DNA from: Negadavirga shengliensis
GTDB taxonomy: Bacteria; Bacteroidota; Bacteroidia; Cytophagales; Cyclobacteriaceae
Length of the DNA: 64,000 bases
Assembly: GCF_042652345.1 (NCBI RefSeq)
Contig: NZ_JBHSJJ010000023.1
Span: forward strand, 6,891-70,890
Direction of reading: 5' to 3'
Shown: positions 34,370 to 44,072 of the stretch, piece by piece
How the letters are laid out: each line of letters opens with the position of its first letter
Numbering within the stretch: position 1 is the first letter of the stretch
Notes under the pieces: model-generated
What the model was told of the DNA's origin: nothing
The model's database searches: none
The model's input: the letters and a program-made list of their open reading frames with translations, nothing else
Program-made: the position numbers and the translations under genes

Positions 34370-35860
34370 ATGAGACAGTTACTTATTGGATATGATGTCG
34401 GCAGTTCTTCTGTCAAAACCACTTTATTGAATGCGGAAACCGGAAAAGTTCTGACTTCGGTGGGTCTGCCAAAGGAGGAAATGGCCATCCAATCCCCCCA
34501 CAGGGACTGGGCAGAGCAGGACCCGGATACCTGGTGGAAATATATTGTGGAAACCACCCAAAAGGTAGTGGCGGAAGCGGGTATCAAAAAAGGGGAAGTC
34601 AAAGGGATAGGCATTTCTTATCAGATGCACGGCCTGGTGTTGGTGGACAAGCATTACCAGGTTATCCGGCCCTCCATTATCTGGTGTGACAGCCGGGCAG
34701 TGGACATCGGCAACGAAGCTTTTTCTGCCTTGGGAAGTGAATATTGTCTTTCCCATCTTTTAAATTCTCCGGGTAATTTCACAGCCTCCAAACTTAAATG
34801 GGTAAAGGAAAACGAAAAGGAGAACTACAAGCGGATCCACAAGATGATGCTCCCGGGAGATTATATCGCCATGAAACTGACCGGTGAAGTTTTAACTTCG
34901 GAAACAGGCCTGTCGGAGGGTGTTTTTTGGGATTTTCTGGAAAACGGCGTGTCTTCCCGGCTGCTGGACCATTATGGGCTGGATGCAGGTTACCTTGCAG
35001 ATGCTGTGCCTTCTTTTAGTCCACAAGGCACCCTCCAAAAAGAAATAGCAGAAAAACTGGGCTTGGAAGCGGGAATACCTGTTACCTATCGGGCAGGGGA
35101 TCAACCCAACAACGCCTTTTCCCTCAATGTCTTGGAAGAAGGCGAGCTTGCTACCACGGCGGGGACATCCGGTACCGTATATGGGGTAAGTGTCAGGCCG
35201 GTGTATGATCCCGCCTCCAGGGTCAATACATTTGTCCACGTGAACCATACCGCTTCTGATCCAAGATACGGGGTGCTGCTTTGTGTGAACGGCACCGGGA
35301 TTTTGAACAGTTGGCTCAAAAAACTGATTGGGGGAAATTCCATTGACTATGCGCAAATGAATGAATGGGCGGCAGAAGTGCCGATAGGCGCTGAGGGCCT
35401 CAACTTTATCCCGTTTGGTAACGGAGCGGAGAGAATCATGGAAAACCGGCAGGTGGACGCGCATCTTTCAGGGTTAAATCTGCTCAAGCACGATAAGCGG
35501 CATGTGCTGAGGGCAGGACAGGAGGGGATCGTAGCGGCCTTGACCTATGGCTTCAATATTATGAAAAACATGGGGCTTAACCTCAATACCGTGAAAGCAG
35601 GGAAGGCAAATATGTTCCTCAGTCCTTTGTTCAGGGAAGCTTTTGTCAACATGAACGATGTGACTTTAGAGCTTTATGATACGGACGGCTCACAGGGTGC
35701 GGCAAGAGGAGCCGGTATTGGAGCCGGAATCTATACCGATGCCAAAGAGGCGTTTGTGGGCCTTGAGAAAATCGACACCTTTCATCCTGATCCAAAGCTG
35801 AAAGAAGCCTATCATGAGGTGTACCGGCGTTGGGAGAATTACCTCGGGAAGCTTCAATGA
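34370..35860 (+). CDS. xylB: Xylulokinase
   Basis: 496 residues, FGGY carbohydrate kinase. Phosphate-1 motif GYDVGSSSVKTTLL, WAEQDPDTWW, GISYQMHGLVLVD and the C-terminal ATP motif TDGSQGAARGAGIGAGI are present. It phosphorylates D-xylulose at O5 using ATP, after xylose isomerase. The order symporter-xylB-xylA and 21-base spacing support the assignment; the sequence alone could also fit a closely related kinase. Confidence 0.9.
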   Translation: MRQLLIGYDVGSSSVKTTLLNAETGKVLTSVGLPKEEMAIQSPHRDWAEQDPDTWWKYIVETTQKVVAEAGIKKGEVKGIGISYQMHGLVLVDKHYQVIRPSIIWCDSRAVDIGNEAFSALGSEYCLSHLLNSPGNFTASKLKWVKENEKENYKRIHKMMLPGDYIAMKLTGEVLTSETGLSEGVFWDFLENGVSSRLLDHYGLDAGYLADAVPSFSPQGTLQKEIAEKLGLEAGIPVTYRAGDQPNNAFSLNVLEEGELATTAGTSGTVYGVSVRPVYDPASRVNTFVHVNHTASDPRYGVLLCVNGTGILNSWLKKLIGGNSIDYAQMNEWAAEVPIGAEGLNFIPFGNGAERIMENRQVDAHLSGLNLLKHDKRHVLRAGQEGIVAALTYGFNIMKNMGLNLNTVKAGKANMFLSPLFREAFVNMNDVTLELYDTDGSQGAARGAGIGAGIYTDAKEAFVGLEKIDTFHPDPKLKEAYHEVYRRWENYLGKLQ

Positions 35861-35913
35861 GGGCTGTATTGAAAGAAACTTATGTAACCTAAAAAATAAA
35901 AAACAGTAAATCA

Positions 35914-37227
35914 ATGTCTAATACTTATTTTCCTAATATCGATAAAATCAAATTTGAAGGAAGGGACTCCCAAAATCCTTTGGCATTTAAATTTTATGAC
36001 GAAAACCGGGTAATCGCCGGGAAGAGCATGAAAGACCATTTCCGGTTTGCGATCGCCTACTGGCATTCGTTCTGTGGAACAGGCAATGATCCGTTCGGCC
36101 CGGGAACCATTGTCAGGGAGTGGGACAAATCTTCCGATCCAATCCAGCGGGCAAAGGACAAGATGGATGCGGCTTTTGAGTTTATCGGTAAGATCGGGGC
36201 GCCATTCTATTGTTTCCATGATACTGACCTTATCGATGAAGGGGATACCGTGGAAGAATACGAGAAGAGAATGGGCATCATCGTGGAATATGCCAAGCAG
36301 AAGCAGCAGGAAACAGGCATCAAGCTGTTGTGGGGCACCGCCAACGTTTTCAGCAATCCCAGGTACATGAACGGGGCAGCCACTAATCCTGATTTTGACG
36401 TGGTGAGCCGTGCCGCCACACAGGTGAAAAATTCCATTGACGCCACGATTGCGCTTGGAGGAGAGAACTATGTGTTTTGGGGAGGCAGAGAGGGCTATAT
36501 GTCCCTGCTCAACACCGACATGAAGAGGGAGACCGAACATTTGGCGCGGTTTCTGACCATGGCCAGAGATTACGGGAGAAAACAGGGGTTTAAAGGCACC
36601 TTTCTGATTGAACCCAAACCTATGGAACCCACCAAGCATCAGTATGATTATGACGCCGCTACGGTGATCGGGTTTCTCAGGCATTTTGGATTGGACAAAG
36701 ACTTCAAGCTGAACCTGGAAGTAAACCACGCCACCCTGGCTGGACACACGTTTCAGCATGAGCTTCAGGTAGCTATGGATGCCGGACTTTTGGGAAGTAT
36801 CGACGCCAACAGAGGGGATTATCAAAATGGTTGGGATACTGACCAGTTTGCCATCAACCTCCAGGAACTGACAGAGGCGATGCTGGTCATTCTGCAAGGG
36901 GAGGGTTTTACCACCGGCGGCGTGAATTTTGACGCCAAGATCAGGCGAAATTCCACAGACCTGGAGGATTTGTTTCATGCCCATGTAGGCAGTATGGATG
37001 CTTTTGCAAGAGGCCTGATCATCGCCAATGATGTTATGGAAAAGTCAGCTTATAAATCTTTGCGTAAATCGAGATATGCTTCTTTTGATTCCGGAAAGGG
37101 AAAGGACTTCGAGGATGGCAAGCTATCCTTTGAGGACCTAAGGTCTCATGCGTTGGAAATAGGCGAGCCGGCGCAAACAAGCGGTAAGCAGGAGATGTAC
37201 GAAAATATCCTTAACCAGTACATATAA
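35914..37227 (+). CDS. xylA: Xylose isomerase
   Basis: 437 residues, the usual length of the longer (class II) xylose isomerases. Motifs: AYWHSFCGTGNDPFG, PFYCFHDTDLIDEG (His base), YVFWGGREGY, LIEPKPMEPTKHQYD (metal ligands) and GSIDANRGD. It interconverts D-xylose and D-xylulose with divalent metals in the cytoplasm. Ends just before a perfect bidirectional terminator. Confidence 0.95.
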   Translation: MSNTYFPNIDKIKFEGRDSQNPLAFKFYDENRVIAGKSMKDHFRFAIAYWHSFCGTGNDPFGPGTIVREWDKSSDPIQRAKDKMDAAFEFIGKIGAPFYCFHDTDLIDEGDTVEEYEKRMGIIVEYAKQKQQETGIKLLWGTANVFSNPRYMNGAATNPDFDVVSRAATQVKNSIDATIALGGENYVFWGGREGYMSLLNTDMKRETEHLARFLTMARDYGRKQGFKGTFLIEPKPMEPTKHQYDYDAATVIGFLRHFGLDKDFKLNLEVNHATLAGHTFQHELQVAMDAGLLGSIDANRGDYQNGWDTDQFAINLQELTEAMLVILQGEGFTTGGVNFDAKIRRNSTDLEDLFHAHVGSMDAFARGLIIANDVMEKSAYKSLRKSRYASFDSGKGKDFEDGKLSFEDLRSHALEIGEPAQTSGKQEMYENILNQYI

Positions 37228-37230
37228 AAC

Positions 37231-37261
37231 AAAAAAGAGGCTGATTATCAGCCTCTTTTTT
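37231..37261. terminator. Bidirectional intrinsic terminator
   Basis: AAAAAAGAGGCTGA and TCAGCCTCTTTTTT pair perfectly (14 bases) around TTA, between the convergent xylA and uxaB genes. A and T tracts on both sides make it work for either strand. Confidence 0.9.
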
Positions 37262-37264
37262 GTT

Positions 37265-38680
37265 TTACTTTTTTTCCTCTGCGAGTAGTCTTTCTACCTC
37301 CTTAATGACCTCATGGCTCAGGTGAGGCACCAGGTTGAGGTCCCGTTCCCAAAAGTCCAGCTTGGCGAACACAGATTCCACGATGCCCTCCGCGTCTTTG
37401 ATTTTCCATATCTTATCAAAAAAAGCCAGGATCTGAGGCTTGTCGTTCAGAGGGATCTGGAAGCCACCGTAATGTCCCTTGTAGAAAACAATCAGCGCCG
37501 CAAAAGACCGGGCCAGGTTTTTAGGTGCTTTTTCCCTGCGTTTAATATATTCGAGTATGGAAGGCAGCACCCGCACTTTAAATTTTGAAATCGAGTTCAG
37601 TGCAATGGCGCTGAGCTGATGTTTGATAAACGGGTTTTTGAACCGGTCTATTACATCGTTCGCAAAACGGTGCAATTCTTCCTTAGGAGGGTCCAAGCTG
37701 GGAATGATTTCCTCAAAAATGGTTTCTTTAAGGAATTTGCCCGTCTCAGGATCATCCACAGCTTCTTTGACAAGCCTTAATCCTTTCAGATAGGCCACCG
37801 GCACCATGGCGGTATGCGCACCGTTCAGAATCCTCACTTTCCGGGTCCTGTAAGGTTTTAAGTCTTTTACCACCTTCACATCAAGCCCTATTTTTTCGGC
37901 GGGAAATTTATGACGGAGTACATCAGGACCTTCGATTGCCCAAAAGTGAAAGGGCTCCGCCATGACCAATTGTTCATCTTTATAGCCCAGCTTTTCCTGG
38001 ATTTTGCTGCCCATGTCTACGGGGTATCCTGGCACGATTCTGTCCACCAGGGTGTTGCAGAAGCTGTTTTTTTCATCAACCCATCTGCTGAAGCCGGCGG
38101 GCAGGTCCCAAAGCTCGGCATAACGCAGCACGATCTCTTTAAGTTTTTTTCCATTATCCTCTATCAGTTCGCAAGGCAGGATAAACAAACCTTTTTTCGG
38201 ATCGCCTTTAAAATGGTCGTAGCGGTGAAAAAGCAGCGCGGTGAGTTTTCCGGGGAATGATTCAGGGGGGACGGTCCTGTCTTTGTCCTTTTCATCGTAA
38301 TAAATACCGGCTTCGGTGGTGTTGGAAAAAATAAATTCAAGTTCCGGGAGTTCACCATAAGACAAAAATTCAGGATATTCAAGATAGGGGTTGATGGCGC
38401 CTACTACAGAATCCACCAACCTGTTTTCCTCTACCGTCTCTCCATTTTGGTAACCTCTTATGAGGACATGGTATAGACCGTCCTGAGCATTGATGCCATA
38501 AGCTGGCTTTCTCCCGTGTACCTGGATCATTTGAATGTTGCCGTTAAATCCGGCTTTCTCATTGAGAAGGTCTACCACCCAATCAGGGAAGCCTCTCATA
38601 AAATTACCGGTGCCGAATTGCAGCACTTTTATGGGTCTGATATTTTTTTGCGGAAGATTCTCTCTGCTTAAAACTTTCAT
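37265..38680 (-). CDS. uxaB: Tagaturonate reductase (altronate oxidoreductase)
   Basis: 471 residues, polyol dehydrogenase family. The NAD site is VLQFGTGNFMRGFPDWVVDL, and the catalytic region RKVRILNGAHTAMVPVAYLK carries the conserved N-G-x-H. Together with the VDMGSKIQEKLGYKDEQLVM block this matches UxaB, which reduces D-tagaturonate to D-altronate with NADH in galacturonate breakdown. No other galacturonate genes are beside it, so it may serve the uronate released by the neighbouring esterase cluster. LacI lies 59 bases upstream on the same strand. Confidence 0.85.
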   Translation of the reverse strand: MKVLSRENLPQKNIRPIKVLQFGTGNFMRGFPDWVVDLLNEKAGFNGNIQMIQVHGRKPAYGINAQDGLYHVLIRGYQNGETVEENRLVDSVVGAINPYLEYPEFLSYGELPELEFIFSNTTEAGIYYDEKDKDRTVPPESFPGKLTALLFHRYDHFKGDPKKGLFILPCELIEDNGKKLKEIVLRYAELWDLPAGFSRWVDEKNSFCNTLVDRIVPGYPVDMGSKIQEKLGYKDEQLVMAEPFHFWAIEGPDVLRHKFPAEKIGLDVKVVKDLKPYRTRKVRILNGAHTAMVPVAYLKGLRLVKEAVDDPETGKFLKETIFEEIIPSLDPPKEELHRFANDVIDRFKNPFIKHQLSAIALNSISKFKVRVLPSILEYIKRREKAPKNLARSFAALIVFYKGHYGGFQIPLNDKPQILAFFDKIWKIKDAEGIVESVFAKLDFWERDLNLVPHLSHEVIKEVERLLAEEKK

Positions 38681-38739
38681 AATGGTAATGATAAAATATA
38701 AGGTTCAGTTAAATAATTCTTCCCATCCATCGGGACAAT

Positions 38740-39774
38740 TCAGGCCTTTTTGGATCTCAGGGAAGATTCTCTGATAATCAGATCAGCCTTCAATATTTTT
38801 TTCCGGCTGTAGGTGTTTTTCGGAATGCCGTTGATCATCTCAAAAAACAGTTCCGCAGCGGCCTGCCCCATAGGAATGCCCTGCTGATCCACTGTGGTGA
38901 GGGCCGGATCGGTAAAGGCCGTAAAAGGCTCGTTGCTGAATCCCGCCAGTCCCACTTCCTGCGGGATTTTGACATTGATTTTCTTTAATTCCTGGAGTGC
39001 GCCTACCACGGCGTAATCACTGGCCGAAAAGATGGCATCAAACCCTATCCCTTTTTCCAGCAATTGCAATACACTCTGGTGGCCGCCGTCAAGCTGCATA
39101 TTACTTTCTATTACCAGGTTTTTATCAAAATTTATACCATTGTCCAGAAGAGCCTGCTGGTAACCCCTCAGCCTTTCCTGATAAATTTTGATTTTCATAT
39201 GACTGGTAAAATGGGCAATATGTTGGTATCCCTGGTCGATGAGGTGCTGGGTGACCTCGTAAGCCGACCCATAGTCATTGATGACTACCTGGCTTACACT
39301 GAGGTCGTCAGTAGTCCGGTCGAAGAAGACCAAAGGGATATCTTTTTGCATCACAGCATGAAAATGATCCAGGTTATGGGTGTTTTTCCCTAATGAAACC
39401 ATAATGCCATCTACCCGAGCGTTCAACAGCGCTTCTACTGTCTGCACCTCTTTTTTATAGTCGTCATAGGACTGGCTGATCATCACTTTGTAGTCCAGTT
39501 CATTGGCGTGTTCCTCTATTCCTCTGACGATACTGGAAAAGAAATTCCGGTTGATGGTCGGGACAATGATCCCGATCAACCGGCTCTTACCATGACGGAG
39601 CGCTGCAGCAATCTGATTGGGTTTATAATTGATTTCCCTGGCGGCTTCCAAAACCATTTTTTTAGTGGTTTCACTGATCCTCGGGTGGTTGTTCAGGGCC
39701 CTGGACACCGTCGATGCTGTCACCCCGATCTTGTTGGCTATGTCATGTATAGTGATCCTGTCTTTCTTGTTCAT
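38740..39774 (-). CDS. LacI-family transcriptional repressor
   Basis: 344 residues. The N-terminal helix-turn-helix and hinge helix are seen in TIHDIANKIGVTASTVSRAL and INYKPNQIAAALRHGKS; residues 60-340 form the periplasmic-binding-like sugar domain (LIGIIVPTINRNFFSSIVRG, VQTVEALLNARVDGIMVSLG). It probably controls the divergent Gfo/Idh-esterase genes and perhaps uxaB. A GCAATCGATTGC palindrome lies 85 bases upstream of its start, in the shared 236-base intergenic space. Confidence 0.9.
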   Translation of the reverse strand: MNKKDRITIHDIANKIGVTASTVSRALNNHPRISETTKKMVLEAAREINYKPNQIAAALRHGKSRLIGIIVPTINRNFFSSIVRGIEEHANELDYKVMISQSYDDYKKEVQTVEALLNARVDGIMVSLGKNTHNLDHFHAVMQKDIPLVFFDRTTDDLSVSQVVINDYGSAYEVTQHLIDQGYQHIAHFTSHMKIKIYQERLRGYQQALLDNGINFDKNLVIESNMQLDGGHQSVLQLLEKGIGFDAIFSASDYAVVGALQELKKINVKIPQEVGLAGFSNEPFTAFTDPALTTVDQQGIPMGQAAAELFFEMINGIPKNTYSRKKILKADLIIRESSLRSKKA

Positions 39775-39858
39775 CGGTCAATTTAACGGGAGCCCAGTGG
39801 ATAATTCCACGATTTATTTACCAATCATTTTGAATTATAAACAAATAATCCATTAAAT

Positions 39859-39870
39859 GCAATCGATTGC
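39859..39870. promoter_or_regulatory. LacI-type operator candidate
   Basis: GCAATCGATTGC is a perfect 12-base palindrome with a central CG, the usual LacI/GalR form, midway between lacI (minus) and the Gfo/Idh lipoprotein gene (plus). It would let the repressor control both directions. Confidence 0.6.
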
Positions 39871-39972
39871 GCTAATATAAGTTTTATTCTTTTACGATAT
39901 TCTTTATATTTAGTCCCTCGAATGAATCGAGGTATCTGTTTTTATCCGAAAACTTTAATTATTTATCATCCA

Positions 39973-40010
39973 AGATTCCATCTGACCATTGAAAAACAAA
40001 TTATAATCAT
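39973..40010 (+). repeat. Start-codon-abutting leader repeat, partial copy 6
   Basis: Only the right end is kept: AGATTCCATCTGACCATTG, then AAAAACAAATTATAATCAT, ending directly at ATG 40011. Confidence 0.6.
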
Positions 40011-41423
40011 ATGAAATTCAACAGTAAATTGTGGTCTCCTGTTACAGCATCCATGCTATTTTTATCCTTATCATGTTCAACAGACAAAAAATCAGAAGAA
40101 GAAGTGAAAACTACGTTTACGGGAGAGAAAAATGAGATCAAACTGGTCACTTTGGATCCCGGCCATTTTCATGCCCATTTGGTAAAAAAATCGATGTACG
40201 AACAGGTAGATCCGAAAGTCCATGTATATGCCAAGGACGGGCCCGAGCTTCAGGCATACCTTGCCGCTATTGAAAGCTATAACACCCGTTCGGATAATCC
40301 TACAAGCTGGCAGCTTGAAGTGTACAAAGGAGATGATTTTTTAAACCGGATGATTAAGGAAAAAAAGGGAAATGTCATGGTCACTGCCGGCAACAACAGG
40401 GACAAGACTGCTAACATAAAATCAGCGGTGGAGGCCGGATTCCATGTGCTGGCTGACAAGCCTATGGCCATTGATGTAAATGGCTTTGAAGTGCTCAAAG
40501 AAGCCTTTGACCTGGCAGCGCAAAATGATGTATTGCTTTTTGACATCATGACGGAAAGATTTGAGATCACCACCATGTTACAGAAAGAATTTTCGCTGAT
40601 CCCCGATGTGTTTGGCACCCTGGAAAAAGGCAGCTTGGAGAATCCGGCGGTGACCAAAGAAAGCGTACACCATTTTTTCAAACAAGTGTCCGGCAAGCCT
40701 CTTCAGCGCCCGGGCTGGTTCTACGATGTCTCCCAGCAGGGAAATGGAATAGTGGATGTGACCACCCACTTGGTGGACCTGGTCCAATGGGAGTGTTTCC
40801 CCGAAAAGATCATTGATTATGAAAATGACATAGAAATGATCAATGCCAAAAGATGGACAACCGACCTTACGCCTGAGCAGTTTGAAAGGTCCACGGGACT
40901 TGGTACTTATCCCGATTACCTGAATGCGTACCTGGATGGTGATGTCCTTAAAGTGTATGGGAACGGCGAAATCAATTATAAAATCAATGATGTTCATGCC
41001 AAAGTTTCAGTAATTTGGAATTATGAGGCCCCTGAAGGATCCGCTGACACCCATTATTCCATCATGAGGGGCTCAAAGGCCAATTTGGTCATCAGACAGG
41101 ACAAAGAAGAGAATTATACCCCTGAATTATATATCGAACCGGTACAGGGTGTAGATATGAAAGCGTTTGAAGAAACCCTGAAAAACAATGTGCAAAAGCT
41201 GGCGGGGAAATACGATGGCTTGGATGTGGTAAAAACCGACAAAGCCAATTCCTGGCGGATTGTCATTCCCGGGAAGTTCAGAACAAGCCATGAAGACCAC
41301 TTTAGGGAAGTAACTGAAGCCTATATTCAGTATTTGACCGAAGGAAAATTGCCCAACTGGGAGGTGCCCAATATGATCGCCAAATATTTCGTCACCACCA
41401 AGGCATTGGAAATGGCGGAATGA
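40011..41423 (+). CDS. Gfo/Idh/MocA family lipoprotein
   Basis: 470 residues. The signal MKFNSKLWSPVTASMLFLSLSC has a lipobox, so this NAD(P)-type oxidoreductase is anchored outside the cytoplasm. The N-terminal Rossmann part includes IKLVTLDPGHFHAHLV and VLADKPMAIDVNGFEVLK (DKP in place of the common EKP); QQGNGIVDVTTHLVDLVQW follows in the C-terminal domain. Periplasmic members of the family carry a tightly bound cofactor and can oxidise a sugar hydroxyl. It is first in the divergent cluster, with its immediate leader supplied by a repeat end. Confidence 0.85.
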   Translation: MKFNSKLWSPVTASMLFLSLSCSTDKKSEEEVKTTFTGEKNEIKLVTLDPGHFHAHLVKKSMYEQVDPKVHVYAKDGPELQAYLAAIESYNTRSDNPTSWQLEVYKGDDFLNRMIKEKKGNVMVTAGNNRDKTANIKSAVEAGFHVLADKPMAIDVNGFEVLKEAFDLAAQNDVLLFDIMTERFEITTMLQKEFSLIPDVFGTLEKGSLENPAVTKESVHHFFKQVSGKPLQRPGWFYDVSQQGNGIVDVTTHLVDLVQWECFPEKIIDYENDIEMINAKRWTTDLTPEQFERSTGLGTYPDYLNAYLDGDVLKVYGNGEINYKINDVHAKVSVIWNYEAPEGSADTHYSIMRGSKANLVIRQDKEENYTPELYIEPVQGVDMKAFEETLKNNVQKLAGKYDGLDVVKTDKANSWRIVIPGKFRTSHEDHFREVTEAYIQYLTEGKLPNWEVPNMIAKYFVTTKALEMAE

Positions 41424-41565
41424 AGTTTTCTTACTCGCAGCCGGATTACTGCCTTTACGCTTAGCCATTTGGGCTATAAAAGCGGGTGGAATGGAGCGGT
41501 TGTGGGAAATCATCAGCCTCACTGAGAAGAAATGATGGGATTATAGACCATGAATGTCATCAACT

Positions 41566-42837
41566 ATGAAAAATAACCGAAGAGATTTTCTAAAGATGTC
41601 GGGCATTGCCGGACTGGGAATCATGGGAGGAGGGATATTTCCCACTCCCGCATCTGCCTCTGAAAAACCAAGATTACACAATGGGAATGTGGATACAGAA
41701 AAAAGCATTATAGGGCAGTACGGCCCGTGGGCAAACTCCAGAAACAGTGGCAGATTACCCAGCCTTTCTTTTAGAAGAGATGAATTCACCGATTTGGAAG
41801 GCTGGAGAAAGAGGGCCATGGACACGATTTTGGATCGTCTGGGGCTCCCTGAGTTAGGCCCCACTCCGGAGGTGACTTTACATCATACTTACACTTATGA
41901 CGGATTGGTGATTGAGGAAATTTCCTGGCAGCTGCCATACGGCAGAGCCACCAAGGCGATTGTCTTAAAGCCTGTAAATGCGGAAGGGCGTCTGCCGGCG
42001 GTGCTGGCTTTTCATGATCACGGCGGCAACAAATATTTTGGCGTGAGAAAAATTACCAAAACCGGGGATGACCAGCATGAAATGATGGCGGATCATCAGA
42101 AGAATTATTATGAAGGGCGTGCATGGGCCAACGACCTTGCGAAAAGGGGGTACGTGGTCATGGTATCTGACACCTTTACTTTCGGTAGCAGGAGGGTGCT
42201 GATGGAAGATGTGCCTGAGGACCAAAGAAAAGGGTTGACCGATGGAGATCCTGAAAATCCCGACAACATAAAGGCATATAACAGCTGGGCTTCTGACCAT
42301 GAACATATCATGGCCAAATCCCTGTTTTGCTCCGGCACCACCTGGCCTGCCGTGTTCTATGCCGAAGACAAGGTGGCTTTGGATATACTTGTGGGGCGGG
42401 ATGACGTGGATGCAGATCGGATAGGTTGCGGAGGCCTTTCGGGGGGAGGCATGCGGACGGTGATGTCGGCGGGGCTGGATCACAGGGTGAAATGTGCTGT
42501 CTGTGTGGGTTTTATGAGTACCTGGACAGATTTTTTACTGAACAAGTCCTTTACCCACACCTGGATGGCTTATGTGCCGCGGCTTCCTGATGAATTGGAC
42601 TTTCCGGAAATGCTGGGTTTAAGGGTGCCATTGCCCACTATGGTATTGAATGATGAGGATGATTTTCTGTACACCTTACCTGAAATGAAAAAAGCAGATG
42701 GCATTTTACAGGAAGTATTCGCCAAGGCGGGAGCTGCTGACCGCTACAAATGTTCCTACTATCCTGGTCCGCATAAGTTTGACAAGCCCATGCAGGAGGA
42801 AGCGTTTTCCTGGTGGGATCAATGGTTAAAAAGCTGA
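41566..42837 (+). CDS. Tat-exported alpha/beta hydrolase (acetylxylan-esterase-like)
   Basis: 423 residues from ATG 41566 (ATG 41554 adds four). Twin-arginine signal NRRDFLKMSGIAGLGIMGGG. The esterase domain shows LPAVLAFHDHGG, YVVMVSDTFTFGSRR and the nucleophile elbow CGGLSGGGMRTVMS (Ser in GLSGGGM), with catalytic His in YPGPHKFDKPM. The fold is that of dienelactone hydrolase/acetylxylan esterase relatives. It probably removes an acyl group from sugars in the periplasm. Next gene begins 13 bases after its stop. Confidence 0.8.
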   Translation: MKNNRRDFLKMSGIAGLGIMGGGIFPTPASASEKPRLHNGNVDTEKSIIGQYGPWANSRNSGRLPSLSFRRDEFTDLEGWRKRAMDTILDRLGLPELGPTPEVTLHHTYTYDGLVIEEISWQLPYGRATKAIVLKPVNAEGRLPAVLAFHDHGGNKYFGVRKITKTGDDQHEMMADHQKNYYEGRAWANDLAKRGYVVMVSDTFTFGSRRVLMEDVPEDQRKGLTDGDPENPDNIKAYNSWASDHEHIMAKSLFCSGTTWPAVFYAEDKVALDILVGRDDVDADRIGCGGLSGGGMRTVMSAGLDHRVKCAVCVGFMSTWTDFLLNKSFTHTWMAYVPRLPDELDFPEMLGLRVPLPTMVLNDEDDFLYTLPEMKKADGILQEVFAKAGAADRYKCSYYPGPHKFDKPMQEEAFSWWDQWLKS

Positions 42838-42850
42838 TAACGACATAATC

Positions 42851-44050
42851 ATGATGACCACCCGTATAAAAATACTGGCCCTATTACTGGTCTTTTTTGC
42901 TAATTGTATTTCCACAAGAATGATGGCGCAATCAACGGCTACGGGGCAGGATAACATGCTCTGTGTAGGCGCACATTGGACAGAAGAGGAGGGTGCTGCC
43001 TTCCTGGAAAAAATGAAAATGGAATATACTTCAGCCCAGGCATGGATGGAGCGGGCTTCCGCCATCAGAAAGCAGATTCTCAAAGGTACCGGACTGGAGA
43101 AAATGCCTCAAAAAGGCCCATTAAATCCGGTGTATGGAGAAAAGAGAACCTATGATGGCTATGAGGTGCAAAACATCGCCTTTGAAAGCCTCCCAGGGGT
43201 CTATGTGACCGGTAGTCTTTATACACCCCTTGGCAAAGAGGGCAGATTGCCGGGAATCCTCAGTCCCCATGGCCATTTTGATAAAGTGGGTGAGGTGGGA
43301 AGATACAGGCCTGAGGCCCAGAAGAGGTTTGCGTCAATGGCCCGGATGGGTGCCATGGTGTGGGCATATGATGCCGTGGGCTATGGACAGATGAAAGAAA
43401 TAGGTTGGGAACACCGGCACGAAGAAGCATTGAAATTACAGTTGTGGAACAGCATACGCGGGGTGGACTTTATCTTGTCATTGGGGGCTGATCCGGAAAG
43501 GATAGCCGTTACAGGAGCTTCCGGAGGAGGGACGCAGACCTTCTTGCTGGCTGCCGTTGATGACCGCATTGCGGTATCCGCGCCGGTGGTGATGGTGTCC
43601 GCCCATTTTTTTGGAGGATGTGTGTGTGAGAGCGGTATGCCAATTCACAAGACAAAGGACTTTCAGACCAATAACGTTGAAATAGCTGCGGTGGTAGCGC
43701 CCAAACCGTTGCTGTTGGTTTCTGTGGGAGGGGACTGGACCTTGAACAATCCGGAAGTAGAGTTTCCCCATATTCAATACATTTATGGCCTCATGGGAAA
43801 ACCTGAAATGGTGGAAAATGTCCACATCCCGGAAGACCAGCATGGTTATGATGATAAAAAGCGGCAGGCCGTGTATCCTTTTATGGCGAAACACCTGGGA
43901 TTGGATCTGGAGAAGGCGCTTCATCTGGATGGATCACTCAATGAGGATATGATCGTTATTGAGGACCAAACTGCCCTGTATCCCTTTGACGAAAAACATC
44001 CTTTTCCGGAAAATGGTATTAAATCCAATCAGGCAGTATTATGGAAGTAA
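42851..44050 (+). CDS. Secreted acetylxylan-esterase-like hydrolase
   Basis: 399 residues. Signal sequence MMTTRIKILALLLVFFANC, with a possible lipobox (FANC) and an alternative cleavage after MAQ. The domain shows LPGILSPHGHFDKVGEVGRY, GAMVWAYDAVGYGQ and the elbow VTGASGGGTQTFLL, with His in PEDQHGYDDKK. A pair of cysteines in FFGGCVCESGMP is a feature of this subgroup. Between two other exported enzymes in a tight train; likely de-esterifies a sugar-containing substrate. Confidence 0.8.
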   Translation: MMTTRIKILALLLVFFANCISTRMMAQSTATGQDNMLCVGAHWTEEEGAAFLEKMKMEYTSAQAWMERASAIRKQILKGTGLEKMPQKGPLNPVYGEKRTYDGYEVQNIAFESLPGVYVTGSLYTPLGKEGRLPGILSPHGHFDKVGEVGRYRPEAQKRFASMARMGAMVWAYDAVGYGQMKEIGWEHRHEEALKLQLWNSIRGVDFILSLGADPERIAVTGASGGGTQTFLLAAVDDRIAVSAPVVMVSAHFFGGCVCESGMPIHKTKDFQTNNVEIAAVVAPKPLLLVSVGGDWTLNNPEVEFPHIQYIYGLMGKPEMVENVHIPEDQHGYDDKKRQAVYPFMAKHLGLDLEKALHLDGSLNEDMIVIEDQTALYPFDEKHPFPENGIKSNQAVLWK

Positions 44051-44072
44051 ACAGTCACACAATAAACCAAAA

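Noticed and set aside
35911..36984. 357-residue open frame on the minus strand across xylA
   Set aside because: It is antisense to a clear xylose isomerase, has no family features, and is open because of the codon pattern of xylA.
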